DNA of 56,950 nt from Propionibacteriaceae bacterium (GCA_031271975.1 JAISUR010000005.1:1-56950), one strand, 5' to 3'. Counted from the first letter of the stretch, positions 40,701 through 48,232 are shown. The notes: generated by a model not told the origin, from the sequence alone. Translations and numbers: made by a program.

Positions 40701-43700
40701 GGAGCTGTGAGCACGATCACGGCGAGCCAGTCTCCCACTGGGCCAGTCCGGGTGGCGGGCACCTACCAGCTCTCCATCCACGCGGCTGACGCGTCGTCGC
40801 ACCCAGTGGCCGATGTGGTGGCGGCGTTCCAGTTGCCAACCGGCCTGACGGCCGTTGACGGCGCGGGCTGTCGCACCGACGCACAAGGCAATTGCTCGAT
40901 CGATGTGACGTCTACCAAGTCGGGTAGCTACGAAGTGGCTGTTCAGACGACGCCAACTGCTGTGCCCAACAAGCTGATGCTACAGTTCACCGCCGGCACG
41001 GTCGATGCTGGAAACACGCGGGTGGAGTATGTGAAGAACGGCGCGCTGCCGAATGAAGTTGACCAGGATGTAGTGCGTGTCATCGCGCAGGACACCTACG
41101 GCAATCCGGTCGTGGGCGCCGTTGTGCGCTCGACCACGTCGGATCCGGAACTGACGATCGGCAGCCCGATATCGCCAACTGGCGAGGACGGCATTTCGCA
41201 GATCTCTTACACGGCGAGCGCCGAGGGCACCTACCTGGCCGACATCACTGTCAACTCCGTCACCCCAACCGGTGGCGTGGGTTCTCCGGTGAGCCTGGGC
41301 TTCTCCGAGAACCCAGTCGACGCGGCGTACTCCAGTTGGGAAATCGATCCGGCGGGGCCGCTCAAGGTCGGCGAAACGGCGGACAACACCTACACCGCGA
41401 CGGTCACGGCCCGCGGCAGCGATCAGTTGCCGGCCGCCAACGCGATCATCACATTCTCGATCGACAAGGACGGCACCGCGTGGGGCACGGCTGCGCGCAC
41501 GTGCAAGACAAACGCTTTGGGCAAGTGCTACGTGAAGGTGTACTCCACGAAGGCCGGCACCTATGCCATGACCGCCTCGGCGGCGGACGGGCCTATCGGG
41601 CAGTCCAAGCCGATTGCGTGGAAGGCTGAGGATGTGTGCGACAAGAACTGCACGCCAAGCGAAGATGTGGACTCGCAGCACAAGACGCGCTACGAGGTCA
41701 CCCGCGACAATCAGCGGGCAGACAATGCGGCGGCCAACGTGATCACGGTCTACGCATTCGACCAGTACGGAAACCCGGTGGCGCACCAGCCTGTGGGCGT
41801 GACCAGTTCCGACGTCGCTTTGCGTTTCCCGGCTTCGATTCCGACGACGGGCGACGACGGCGCGACGGCGATCAACGTGTATTCGAAGGTCGCTGGCGAA
41901 CACGTCATCGAGCAGTTGTGGATCGGTCCGGATTCCGACAAGAAGATCCCGCCCAGGCTTCCCGCCAAGGTGCATTTCGTCGCCGGCCCAGGCTGCGCTG
42001 CCGGCGATCCGGATTGCCCGGATGCCGACGTTCCCGACGAACGCCGCACGCGCCTGGAAGTCGTCACGGACAACCAGACCGCTGACGGCTCCGCCAAGGA
42101 CCAGGTCAAGGCGTATGTGTTCGACAAGACCGGCAACCCGGTGGTCACGCAGATCCAGTCGACTGCTGGTGCGGACGTCACGGTCGCCCCGATTGCCGAC
42201 ACTTCGGCTGACGGCGGCGTCACCATGATCGAATACGCCACCACGAAGGCCGGCAGCTACGCGGCCCATGTCCAGTTCATGCGCGAAGGTGCTTGGGAAG
42301 ACATCGTGTTCCGGCCGCAGTCCGGCGAGGCCGCGCCCGCGGGTTCCTCGTCTCCGGTGACGATCAGCTTCGCTGCTGGGGCTCCTGCGGCTGCCAACTC
42401 GGTGTTGGTGGCGTCTCCGGCCACTCAGACTGTGAACAACAACGTGCTGGCCACGATCACCGTCAAGGATGCCAACAACAACCCGGTCACCGGGTTGTCG
42501 GCGGCCGATTTCACTGTGACCGGTGTGGCCGCGGCGAGTGGGACAGCCAGCATCTCGGCTTTGCCCGGCACATTCGTGGTGGAAGGCCCAGGCGTTTACA
42601 CGTTCGGGTTGACCAGCAAGAAGGTGGGCGAGTTCACTTTGACCGGCACTGCCCGGGGGGTCACCCTGCTCCAGCATCCCACGGTGACTTTCACCGCTGC
42701 AGGTGTGTGTGTGACCAACTGCCCTGGTGACGGGGATCCCAGCCACGTGACGCGTGCGGAAGTCACCAAGAACGGCGCAATCGCCGACGGCGCGGACACG
42801 GATGAAGTTACGGTCTACGCCTTCGACTCCTTCGGCAATGCGGTGGCTGGTGCGGAAGTGGTCGGCACGGCCGACAGCAACACCGCGCTGACTCCCAGCC
42901 CGGTGACTGGCTCGACGAACAACTTCGGTGTCTACGTCATCAAGTGGACGTCTACACAGGCGGGCACTTTCAAAGCCACGATCACCGTCGCCGGCCTCAG
43001 CGGTTTCGACGGCTGGGCGCCGCAAGCTCTCAACTTCAATGGTGGTGAGGCGTCGACGAGCCAGTCGACGCTGGTCCAGTCGCCTGCGGGCTACTTGGAC
43101 GCGGGCCAGTCGTTCAAGCTGACGGCCACGGTGGCAGATGCCCAAGGCAACCTGCTCAGCGGCGAGTCCGTGCAGTTCTCTGGGCCGGCCGAGGTGAGCT
43201 TTGACTATGCCAGCTGCCTCACGGTCGACGGTGTGTGCGAAGTCAACGCCACCGCGACCAAGGCCGGGACCTACGAGGTTCATGGCCGGATCACCACAAA
43301 CCAGGGAGCCAAGGACATCCTGGGTGACGGAACATCTGCTCAGCGTTCGCCGAAGCAACTCGAATGGCGGGCGTCTGTGCCGTGCGTCGAGCCTGTTGAC
43401 GCGGGCTGCGCGACAGATCCGGCCAAGAAGAGCCGGGTCGAGGTGACGCGCAACGACGCCACCGCCGACGGTGTGGACGCCGACGAGGCCGTCATCTACG
43501 TGTTCGACCGGTATGGGAACCCGTTGCAGGAGAACTGGTCGGTGAGCACGGCTGACGCGGAGTTGTCCATCGCCAACACCTCCGGCGTGACAGGTTCCAA
43601 CGGCACGGTCTCGCTCAAGTTCACCTCGCAGGTCATGGGCAAATATCATGCCGCGGTCACGTTGGCAGGGAAGACGCCGACGGGCTCGCCGCTGGAGTTG

Positions 43701-46700
43701 CGATTCCAGCGGGGCGATGTGGCCTCGGTCACGGCGTCGAAGTCCCCGGAGGGCCCGATCCAGGTGGGCGGCAAGTACCGCCTCGGCATTCACGCCGCTG
43801 ATTCCACCGGCAACCCGGTCAATGGTGTGGGCGCTACCTTCGAGTTGCCCGCCGGCCTTTCATTGGTGACCGGACAGCCTTCCTGCCAGACCGACGCGTT
43901 CGGAAACTGCTCTCTGGAGGTGACTTCCACGAAGGCGGAGACCTTCGAGGTGGCCGTCAAGTCCACACCTGCGGCCACGCCGGCCAAGCTGGTGGTTGGT
44001 TTCACGGCCGGGGCTGTGAATGCCGCCACTACCCGCGTCGAGTACGTGAAGAACGGGGCTTTGCCCAATGGCGTGGATGCGGATGTGGTTCGTGTCATCG
44101 CCAACGACGGGTATGGCAACCCGGTGCCTGGTGCGGTGGTCGCATCCACCACGCAGGCGGCCCAGTTGACGGTTGGCCAGCCGATTCAGCCCACCGACTC
44201 TGACGGCGTGACGCAGATCACGTACACCGCTAATGCGGAGGGAATCTACCCGGCGGACATCACCGTGGACGGTGTCACTCCGACCGGCGGTGTGGGCTCG
44301 CCAGTGCAATTGGGCTTCTCCGAGAACCCGGTTGACGCCTCGCAATCCGACTGGTCGGTGTCACCCAACTCTCCGATCAACGTCGGCGAAGGCGCGGACA
44401 GCACCTACACGGCCACAGTCACCGCGCGGGGCCGCGACGGCCAGCCAGCGGCGAACGCCATCATCACTTTCGCGATCAGCCCCGACGGGCCGGTCTGGGA
44501 AGACGGCTTCACGTGCAAGACGGATCGCCAGGGCGTTTGCTCTGTGGCGGTGCACTCGACCAAGTCGGGCACTTACTCGGTGACCGCGGGGTCGGCCGAT
44601 GGGCCCATCGGCTCGGCCAAGTCGATTGCCTGGTCCGCCGAGGAAGTCTGCGACCGGGATTGCACGCCGGTCGACGGTGTCGACGCCGATCATCGCACTC
44701 GCTACGAGGTGACAGTCGACTCGGTGACGGCTGACAATGCCGCCGCCGACGTGATTACCGTGTGGGCGTTCGACAAGTATGGCAACCCGGTTCCGCACCA
44801 GCCGGTGGGCGCGGCAAGCGCTGACTCGGGCTTGCGGATCCAGGCCGGCAACGTGACGGGTGACTCTGGCTCGGCGACGGTTTCCATCTATTCGAAGGTG
44901 GCCGGCGAGCACAGTGTCGATGAACTCTGGATCGGTCCGGAATCCGCGAAGCGGTTCCCGCCCGATCTGCCGGCGAAGGTCCACTTCGTGCCAGGCGAGG
45001 GCTGCGCGCCGAATGACGCGAATTGCCCAGACGCTTCGGTGCCGAACGAGTTGCGCACACGCATCGAGATCACCGCGAACAACGCGCCTGCCGGCAGTGG
45101 CGAGCACGACGTGCTGACGGTGTTCGTGTTCGACAAGTTCGGCAATCCGGTTTCCACGGCTGTCCGTTCCACGGCTCCCGCACAGGTGACCGTGCTCGGG
45201 CCCATCGCCAGCACTTCCGCCACTACGGGCGCCACCACGATCGAGTACGTCTCCGATCAGTATGGCGACTACCAGGTGGCCGTGGAGTTCCAGCGCGCTG
45301 GAGCTTGGGAGCCGGTGGTCTTCAAGGCCCAGGCGGGTTCCGCCCCTCCGGCAAACTACACATCCTCGCCGGCGACGATTTCCTTCGCTGACGTGGAGCC
45401 GCCCAAGACGCCGTCGTCCGCACATCAGGACCGCGAGGACGGTCAGCCAGTTGTCACCAACAAGCCCGCGGTTGACGCGGAGCCCGGCGACACCATCACG
45501 GTCACCTGGCCCGATGGCACCACTTCCACAACTGTGGTGGACGGTGACGGCGGCTGGTCCGTGCCAATCCCGGAAGGCACTGACGGCGACGTGACCGTGA
45601 CCGCCACTGATCCGTCGGGCAACACGTCCGATCCGGTCGTGGTGCATGTGGATGTTGTCGATCCTGAGGCGCCCGGCTCGGCGCACCAGGACCGCGACGA
45701 CAGCGGCAACCCGGTGGTCACGAACAAGCCCGCCGGCGATGCCGGCCCGGGCGATACCGTGACGGTGACTTGGCCGGATGGCACCACTTCGACTGTGGAT
45801 GTGGACGATGACGGCGGCTGGTCCGTGCCGATTCCGGATGGCATGCCAGACGGCGACGCGAAGGTGACTGTCACCGACGCCGCTGGCAACACCTCGCCCG
45901 AGGTGACGGTGCCTGTCGACGTGACCGCGCCGGACAAGCCCACGATCGACGTGGCCAACGCCACTGAGGTCTCGGGCACCGGTGATCCCGGATCCACGGT
46001 CACTGTGGTGTTCCCGTCGGGCAGCAAGCCCGCTTCCCAGGAGACTGTGGTCGGCGACGATGGCAAGTGGAAGATCGAGTTGCCGGACTTGGAGGACGGT
46101 GAGTCTTCGGTCAAGTCCGGGGAGATCACGGCTGTTGCCACCGATGACATGGGCAACGCCAGCGATCCGGTGCGGACATGGCTCGACACCGAAGTGCCTG
46201 GCACGCCGGCGATCGACAAGGCATATAACTCGCTCATCGAGGGCCACATCGATCCGGATGCGAACGACCCGGGGACGGTCATCAAGGTGACATTCCCGGA
46301 TGGGTCGACTGTCGAAGTCACGCCAGACGCCGATGGCCGCTGGAATGTGGCCATCCCAGAGGGGGCTGACCGAGAAGGGACCGTGAAGGCAGTGGCCATC
46401 GATCCGGCGGGCAACGTTTCCGATCCGGCGTCCAAGAGCTACGACGGCCCAGTCGATCCGCCGGGCAACCCGGAGGCTCATCAGGACGGCGACCGCGTGG
46501 TTGGATGCAACGCTGTGCCGGGCAACGAGATCGAGGTCACGTTCCCAGGTGGCGCTAGCGACACGGTCACCGTCGGCGACGATGGCTGCTGGAGTGTCTC
46601 CATTCCAGAAGGCACCGATTCAGGCGACACCGTGGTGGTGCAGCACCATCCGGAGTCGGGCAAGCAGTCCGACGAGACCCGGATCACCATCGACACCGAA

Positions 46701-48164
46701 GCTCCGGACAAGCCCGGTTCGGCACGTCAGGACCGTGAGGACAACGTGCCGGTCGTCACTAACAAGCCTTCGTGCGACGGCACTCCTGGAGACACCATCA
46801 CGGTGGTCTTCCCAGGCGGCGCGCAGGAGACCGTGACAGTGAATCCGGACGGCTGCTGGAGCGTGGTTATCCCGGACGGGGAGCATGATGGTGAGGCGAC
46901 CGTGACTGCCAGCGACGAGCAGGGTAACACTTCTGCTGAAGTCAAGGTGCCGATCGACGTCACACCGCCTGAGACGCCCTCGTCGGCGCATCAAGATGGG
47001 CCGCAGGTCAAGAATGACTGCGACGCTACGCCGGGCGACAAGATCACCGTCACGTGGCCGGATGGCTCGACCACGGTCACGACGGTCGGTTCGGACGGCT
47101 GCTGGTCGGTGGACATCCCGGCAGACACTCCTTCGGGTGATACCACGACGGTCACGTCAACTGATCCGGCTGGCAACGAGTCCGACCCGGTTAAGGTGCC
47201 GATCGACACCACTGCGCCGGACGCTCCCTCCGCGGCGCATCAGGATCGTGACTCGGATGGCAAGCCGGTGGTCACCAATGCTCCGGCCACGGACGCGGAG
47301 CCGGGCGCCACGGTTGTGATCACATGGCCGGACGGTTCAACATCGAGTGTGGACGTCGGCGACAGCGGTACGTGGTCGGTGGCCATCCCGGATGGCATGC
47401 CGGACGGCGAGGCCAAGGTCGTCGTCAAGGACGAGCATGGCAACACCTCCGCCGAGGTCGTCGTGGACATCGATGTGACGCCACCTTCGGATCCGACCGC
47501 CAAACAGGTCGGCGATCAGGTGACGAACTCGCCGGCCAACGACGCCGATCCGGGCGACAGGATCATCATCACCTGGCCGGACGGCTCCAGCGTGGAGACG
47601 GTTGTCGGCCCGGATGGCAGTTGGTCAGTGGCGTTGCCGCCGGTCGAAGGTGAAGGCCAAGCGACTGTCGTCGCCATCGACGCTGCGGGCAACGTGTCGC
47701 AGCCGACCGTCATCGATGTGTATCCGCCACTGACGATGATCGCGGAAGTGGTCGTGGAAACGACTCGTAACACCGCCGTGGAGATCCCAGTCCTGGACTA
47801 CGTCACCGGTGGCAAGAACCCGCTGCAACTACTGGCCCACACGGAGCCGGATAACGGCATGGTGCAGGCCAGCGGCGCAGCTCAGGGCTTCGGGTTGCTG
47901 GAGGAAGGCACCACGGCGATCATCCACACGCCGAACAGCGGATTCGTGGGCGAGGATCACTACACCGTCACGGTCGGAGACTCGGCAGGAAACACGCTTG
48001 ACGTGCCCATCCACGTGTTGGTGCTGGATCCCGGTAATGCGGTGGATTCTGGTGGCGACCTGGTGTCCGGCTGGGGTTGGCTTATGGGCCAACTCGCCGC
48101 CGCAGGCCTGGCCCTCCTGTTGCTGGCCACGGCAGCAAGGAGCAGGAGCCGCCGCCGCTCGTAA
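31737..48164 (+). CDS. Giant multidomain Ig-repeat surface adhesin (5,475 aa)
   Basis: ATG at 31737 follows GGAGG by 5 nt. The domains run as follows. A signal peptide occupies about 1-50 (KAPRRRSLVGLVAMALA...ATQAHA). Residues 51-470 are unassigned. An SdrD_B-like domain (about 475-570; GTVYHDINGNGIIDENGDG) could bind calcium. A GEVED-like region (about 690-915) ends DGEIEDYRVYL. About 31 invasin-type Big_1-like Ig domains follow (about 1058-4551; DxxGNPVxG...TDxxGxC...AGTY). Then come nine Big_6-like domains (about 4553-5325; SAHQDR...PGDTITVTWPDG...GWSVPIP), one cadherin-like domain (about 5335-5440) and a C-terminal hydrophobic segment ending RSRSRRRS. LPXTG is absent. The protein should be a long stalk reaching beyond the wall for adhesion. 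The frame is intact, with no stop or frameshift. Confidence 0.93.
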   Translation: MFTGVGSFFNKGTRARKAPRRRSLVGLVAMALAVGSLVVIQPLSATQAHAAVSWTPLIDIEAVWLQDWPSYSGKSGLQQEFSRDDLYLAPHDAGWLTSRGGQLNMVDRLVWDTSDADNWKVVDREPFLAFRNNRDGSTSMATSDFNTMGVGPMRNSDGTVDRTNLVAYFWHWSTDDYIPPYSQFGLSSCPSGQKHIYRVRSKDALGNVNKQVEWACMPKANKGDTTGGEVDQLTGKLYIQGGTHIEIDSGARTTTDASSTNFTISVWDPGSGSYVSSTGNGNTYSIQPGSKQERVSFKAMRACISGGGDPTTTNSPCADARSPYTTSDMALDASGNIYALAQSDDNHAVIIRITPTRDGNGNISNATCSTFGASCAWRYYVVSHITEYNSTVKFSDVLGNVGSAFYRGNIYVGGYNGSLRTAEGQDCASNRGILEIDPLNQTGRPYCTATNFMAGTAYQEAYDFASAQTAGIIQGTVYHDINGNGIIDENGDGKVTGDNGDDPGLANQRLALYRENDNGTYSLISTTNTDSRGDYYFMVYTGVEGSPVKYSVRLIQPYVNLATDSNATPVNVNAVQTWADGGRYNQLGESYADDPANGIYLNRTTARCWAGSLAGTDYTGQTPLGGTCYGNVSPYDTPDYRQNHHGSLDSAHSNLTSEANILSEVVMLTSGDVADASFGVTIANASWGDAQSPNKSTAASAGPYHVNLPNYWVKLGSQLGKAIDWRTSDNFRTGNGVNDSASNAHASDDGITLKLANATDSGLTYTYIPLQDQLLSVGRTYDFAAEVSAATGYKTPGEIRVTGWMSPPNSTTIAATPAAAQTFDFGTPAAEAQDDDVVYRAHASYDVPVTPAVTGVKEAVARFSATSAQHQAGAYPDNASGRYGPAFSSALGGSAAGNAYPWVSDGEIEDYRVYLAQAQLRVAVKTTGGTAAVNYTVDNTVSGGSSNPSRVSGSVTTTHSGVAVTSATPHAIDKVASPTVVKPSVPTGWSVTGASCYGSATGYSVPGPGTASTDRYSLDSATGAITIPANYFGSTEGPSGADHLVNDLTCEVQLSKNPDAAKASLELDKSEATVGTNIVGTVTVRDSSGNTLPGVAVQVKSTASAVKVQDAAGVNITSCTTDQVGQCKIQITSETAGTYTGAVHALVKPTPAGDWTEAGGNGDASKASPATVKFVPAAASAQYSLFEVSPAGPLTVGSEYSIKVTAFDSLGNKVPGTQVVFSDNSLVLFNGTADQSDDLCTTGENGECTMSFTAHKVGTFPVHGKIGGVDIAGAGDAAKKSPQSRQFTVGSIDPTHSTLEIAPASVPVGSAAVATVTLQDTYGNPVGSKTQADMGFNPAQGLTLGNDFAETTTGQYTVTVTATKPAVYTLASSATGDTANVEFTASTQGSAAKSVLTVTPADASQTVGQLYTLEAAIYDGVGTDNGGRGNPVNGVSVTFAASGDAGIRGFTPTSGLCSTGSNGKCSVSFTSSLPGVFEFSATIADKDTQGHPQKQISGSPVTKEFTTGPIAADNSSLEVDRYANVGEDAGVTVTLRDSFNNPVRGLTKTQLGLSAAPNGATLGAFTESSPGVYTGTITSTVATKFTVSALPTGLSNALSAEVEFSSSQADAQRSDLVVDQAGPLPVGQQAANTYKLTVTVRDAHGNLVQDAPVNFSVTPSPSPTLGPVLSAQSCDTDANGTCYVTVYSKKAGSYQLHAKIGSVDVAGNGVSTKGSPATRKWDSLNTPDAANSTLSVSPKSVNAGSNAVATIELADAYGNPITGFVKGDMALTANPTGPTFANDFADHLDGSYTVTIANLTRAGTQQINAAPLGVQLTDSLQVQAKQTNWDATWVAESGNPATGVFKKVTLTVKDEYGNPIQGLQLSDFSTPNSWGGMTRKSSSPDLTSGQAVGEYYWELAGSRAQDYSPQISIDTAQPSAIVKSTVIRVINSAVASTELVVTYPAGRSDAVVSGPSQAGSGDQGITVTVTVLDGSGAPVAGLTAGDFTFVGAAAPYGPVSWKVPSGRAIDPAKDWLIKAGSFTNNLDGTYTWKIASNRAGTYNAAVTVAGVTSSAEPAKFVAAAPKDPGGVTLVICPSNTLCTDDLAVDNGSITVFQNQAYAFLEVTDDYGNLVDLDDPAYGASGANAIINAGFNSDPTGVVRSTGATWTATHDAFGNRTGPYRTTLTGPTGQTFTVSVVVDGVTGSDKVRFKPGDLDHATLSLSTGTHTVCANASGNCITATVKAFDSADNPITGLTSADFAWHSNPDGVQVNTHDAQWAESNPGTYVAKIWSTKASNYYVSAAVRGTETNQVAVTFTPGSVCTPGIDENCPDSVTNPDNAHRTRLEIVKDGADADGSAKNRIDVYLFDAFGNAVPNYQVRSCDGGCADVTVATANIPFSDADGKTTVEYTATKGGDKSVTVEYAPSGSSNWKAVRFVAQGGSTPPASYASSPATINFKWRSLPKDPADGQATLTVSPDPATVGQNLTATLVVVDGQGDPISGLGLLQLTSAGMTNISSAPVEGPDGTYVWTAKASTAANASYTAQVEDQDGTKVTDTYAVVADVPAAAKSALSVNRNQQIAGQPILVTYTVHDAYDNPVLGLTAGSFATLGAYVSGGAAGTPNISATPGTFVSLGAGVYTWQITSAKLGSFELSGTVSGVALSQHPQVVFTAAGVCVVNCPGDGDSTHVTRAVISKNGAIADGVDTDEVTVYAFDAYGNPVSGAAVIARRDGNTALQPDPVTGSTDANGEFVVKWTSTVANTFKATITVDGLDGFDGWAPQNLNFNGGAADYRKSTLTQSPAGPIKAGESYTLTATVRDAQGNLLDDESVNFSGDASVVLDESSCNTVNGVCQVQATATVAGKYQVNGFINGTTHIQGSGADQSSPKELEWTANLPCVSPAESCSNDPAKRTRVVPGDNGATADGVAKDTATLYVFDAFGNPVSQANWAVSSTDAYLNILTASGKTGDAGTAGLEFTSGHVGTYFAKVVVAGQEVQNSPLELSFQTGAVSTITASQSPTGPVRVAGTYQLSIHAADASSHPVADVVAAFQLPTGLTAVDGAGCRTDAQGNCSIDVTSTKSGSYEVAVQTTPTAVPNKLMLQFTAGTVDAGNTRVEYVKNGALPNEVDQDVVRVIAQDTYGNPVVGAVVRSTTSDPELTIGSPISPTGEDGISQISYTASAEGTYLADITVNSVTPTGGVGSPVSLGFSENPVDAAYSSWEIDPAGPLKVGETADNTYTATVTARGSDQLPAANAIITFSIDKDGTAWGTAARTCKTNALGKCYVKVYSTKAGTYAMTASAADGPIGQSKPIAWKAEDVCDKNCTPSEDVDSQHKTRYEVTRDNQRADNAAANVITVYAFDQYGNPVAHQPVGVTSSDVALRFPASIPTTGDDGATAINVYSKVAGEHVIEQLWIGPDSDKKIPPRLPAKVHFVAGPGCAAGDPDCPDADVPDERRTRLEVVTDNQTADGSAKDQVKAYVFDKTGNPVVTQIQSTAGADVTVAPIADTSADGGVTMIEYATTKAGSYAAHVQFMREGAWEDIVFRPQSGEAAPAGSSSPVTISFAAGAPAAANSVLVASPATQTVNNNVLATITVKDANNNPVTGLSAADFTVTGVAAASGTASISALPGTFVVEGPGVYTFGLTSKKVGEFTLTGTARGVTLLQHPTVTFTAAGVCVTNCPGDGDPSHVTRAEVTKNGAIADGADTDEVTVYAFDSFGNAVAGAEVVGTADSNTALTPSPVTGSTNNFGVYVIKWTSTQAGTFKATITVAGLSGFDGWAPQALNFNGGEASTSQSTLVQSPAGYLDAGQSFKLTATVADAQGNLLSGESVQFSGPAEVSFDYASCLTVDGVCEVNATATKAGTYEVHGRITTNQGAKDILGDGTSAQRSPKQLEWRASVPCVEPVDAGCATDPAKKSRVEVTRNDATADGVDADEAVIYVFDRYGNPLQENWSVSTADAELSIANTSGVTGSNGTVSLKFTSQVMGKYHAAVTLAGKTPTGSPLELRFQRGDVASVTASKSPEGPIQVGGKYRLGIHAADSTGNPVNGVGATFELPAGLSLVTGQPSCQTDAFGNCSLEVTSTKAETFEVAVKSTPAATPAKLVVGFTAGAVNAATTRVEYVKNGALPNGVDADVVRVIANDGYGNPVPGAVVASTTQAAQLTVGQPIQPTDSDGVTQITYTANAEGIYPADITVDGVTPTGGVGSPVQLGFSENPVDASQSDWSVSPNSPINVGEGADSTYTATVTARGRDGQPAANAIITFAISPDGPVWEDGFTCKTDRQGVCSVAVHSTKSGTYSVTAGSADGPIGSAKSIAWSAEEVCDRDCTPVDGVDADHRTRYEVTVDSVTADNAAADVITVWAFDKYGNPVPHQPVGAASADSGLRIQAGNVTGDSGSATVSIYSKVAGEHSVDELWIGPESAKRFPPDLPAKVHFVPGEGCAPNDANCPDASVPNELRTRIEITANNAPAGSGEHDVLTVFVFDKFGNPVSTAVRSTAPAQVTVLGPIASTSATTGATTIEYVSDQYGDYQVAVEFQRAGAWEPVVFKAQAGSAPPANYTSSPATISFADVEPPKTPSSAHQDREDGQPVVTNKPAVDAEPGDTITVTWPDGTTSTTVVDGDGGWSVPIPEGTDGDVTVTATDPSGNTSDPVVVHVDVVDPEAPGSAHQDRDDSGNPVVTNKPAGDAGPGDTVTVTWPDGTTSTVDVDDDGGWSVPIPDGMPDGDAKVTVTDAAGNTSPEVTVPVDVTAPDKPTIDVANATEVSGTGDPGSTVTVVFPSGSKPASQETVVGDDGKWKIELPDLEDGESSVKSGEITAVATDDMGNASDPVRTWLDTEVPGTPAIDKAYNSLIEGHIDPDANDPGTVIKVTFPDGSTVEVTPDADGRWNVAIPEGADREGTVKAVAIDPAGNVSDPASKSYDGPVDPPGNPEAHQDGDRVVGCNAVPGNEIEVTFPGGASDTVTVGDDGCWSVSIPEGTDSGDTVVVQHHPESGKQSDETRITIDTEAPDKPGSARQDREDNVPVVTNKPSCDGTPGDTITVVFPGGAQETVTVNPDGCWSVVIPDGEHDGEATVTASDEQGNTSAEVKVPIDVTPPETPSSAHQDGPQVKNDCDATPGDKITVTWPDGSTTVTTVGSDGCWSVDIPADTPSGDTTTVTSTDPAGNESDPVKVPIDTTAPDAPSAAHQDRDSDGKPVVTNAPATDAEPGATVVITWPDGSTSSVDVGDSGTWSVAIPDGMPDGEAKVVVKDEHGNTSAEVVVDIDVTPPSDPTAKQVGDQVTNSPANDADPGDRIIITWPDGSSVETVVGPDGSWSVALPPVEGEGQATVVAIDAAGNVSQPTVIDVYPPLTMIAEVVVETTRNTAVEIPVLDYVTGGKNPLQLLAHTEPDNGMVQASGAAQGFGLLEEGTTAIIHTPNSGFVGEDHYTVTVGDSAGNTLDVPIHVLVLDPGNAVDSGGDLVSGWGWLMGQLAAAGLALLLLATAARSRSRRRS
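39375..42383 (+). repeat. Adhesin nine-domain superblock, copy A
   Basis: About 1,003 codons holding nine Ig domains, beginning PAAAKSALSVN and ending before GAPAAANSVLV. Every domain has an ordered counterpart in copy B about 3,000-3,015 bp downstream. For example, the VCVVNCPGDGD linker at about 39705 matches VCVTNCPGDGD at about 42705. Confidence 0.85.
42384..45389 (+). repeat. Adhesin nine-domain superblock, copy B
   Basis: Tandem copy of the preceding block, in the same domain order and diverged throughout in codons and residues. It ends at SPATISFA just before the Big_6-like region. Confidence 0.85.
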
Positions 48165-48174
48165 AGCAGGCAAG

Positions 48175-48213
48175 AAGGACGGGGCGCACGGACTGACCGT
48201 GCGCCCCGTCCTT
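48175..48213 (+). terminator. Strong terminator hairpin after the adhesin gene
   Basis: A 17-bp perfect GC-rich stem (48175-48191 with 48197-48213) closes the 5-nt loop ACTGA, 11 nt after the TAA stop, and is followed by T and AC. The A-rich left base and T-rich right base make it usable in both directions, including for the convergent gene at 48341. Confidence 0.85.
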
Positions 48214-48232
48214 TACTGTCAGCGCTTATCCG

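Noticed and set aside
40980-46481. Two further long minus-strand frames (about 937 and 706 codons) opposite the Ig repeats
   Set aside because: Antisense shadows of repetitive GC-rich coding sequence, with no ribosome sites and no recognisable domains.
45400-47730. Regularly spaced repeats considered as CRISPR or a nucleotide tandem array
   Set aside because: They are diverged protein-level repeats of about 80-100 codons in one frame (Big_6-like domains), with no constant short repeat or unique spacer pattern.
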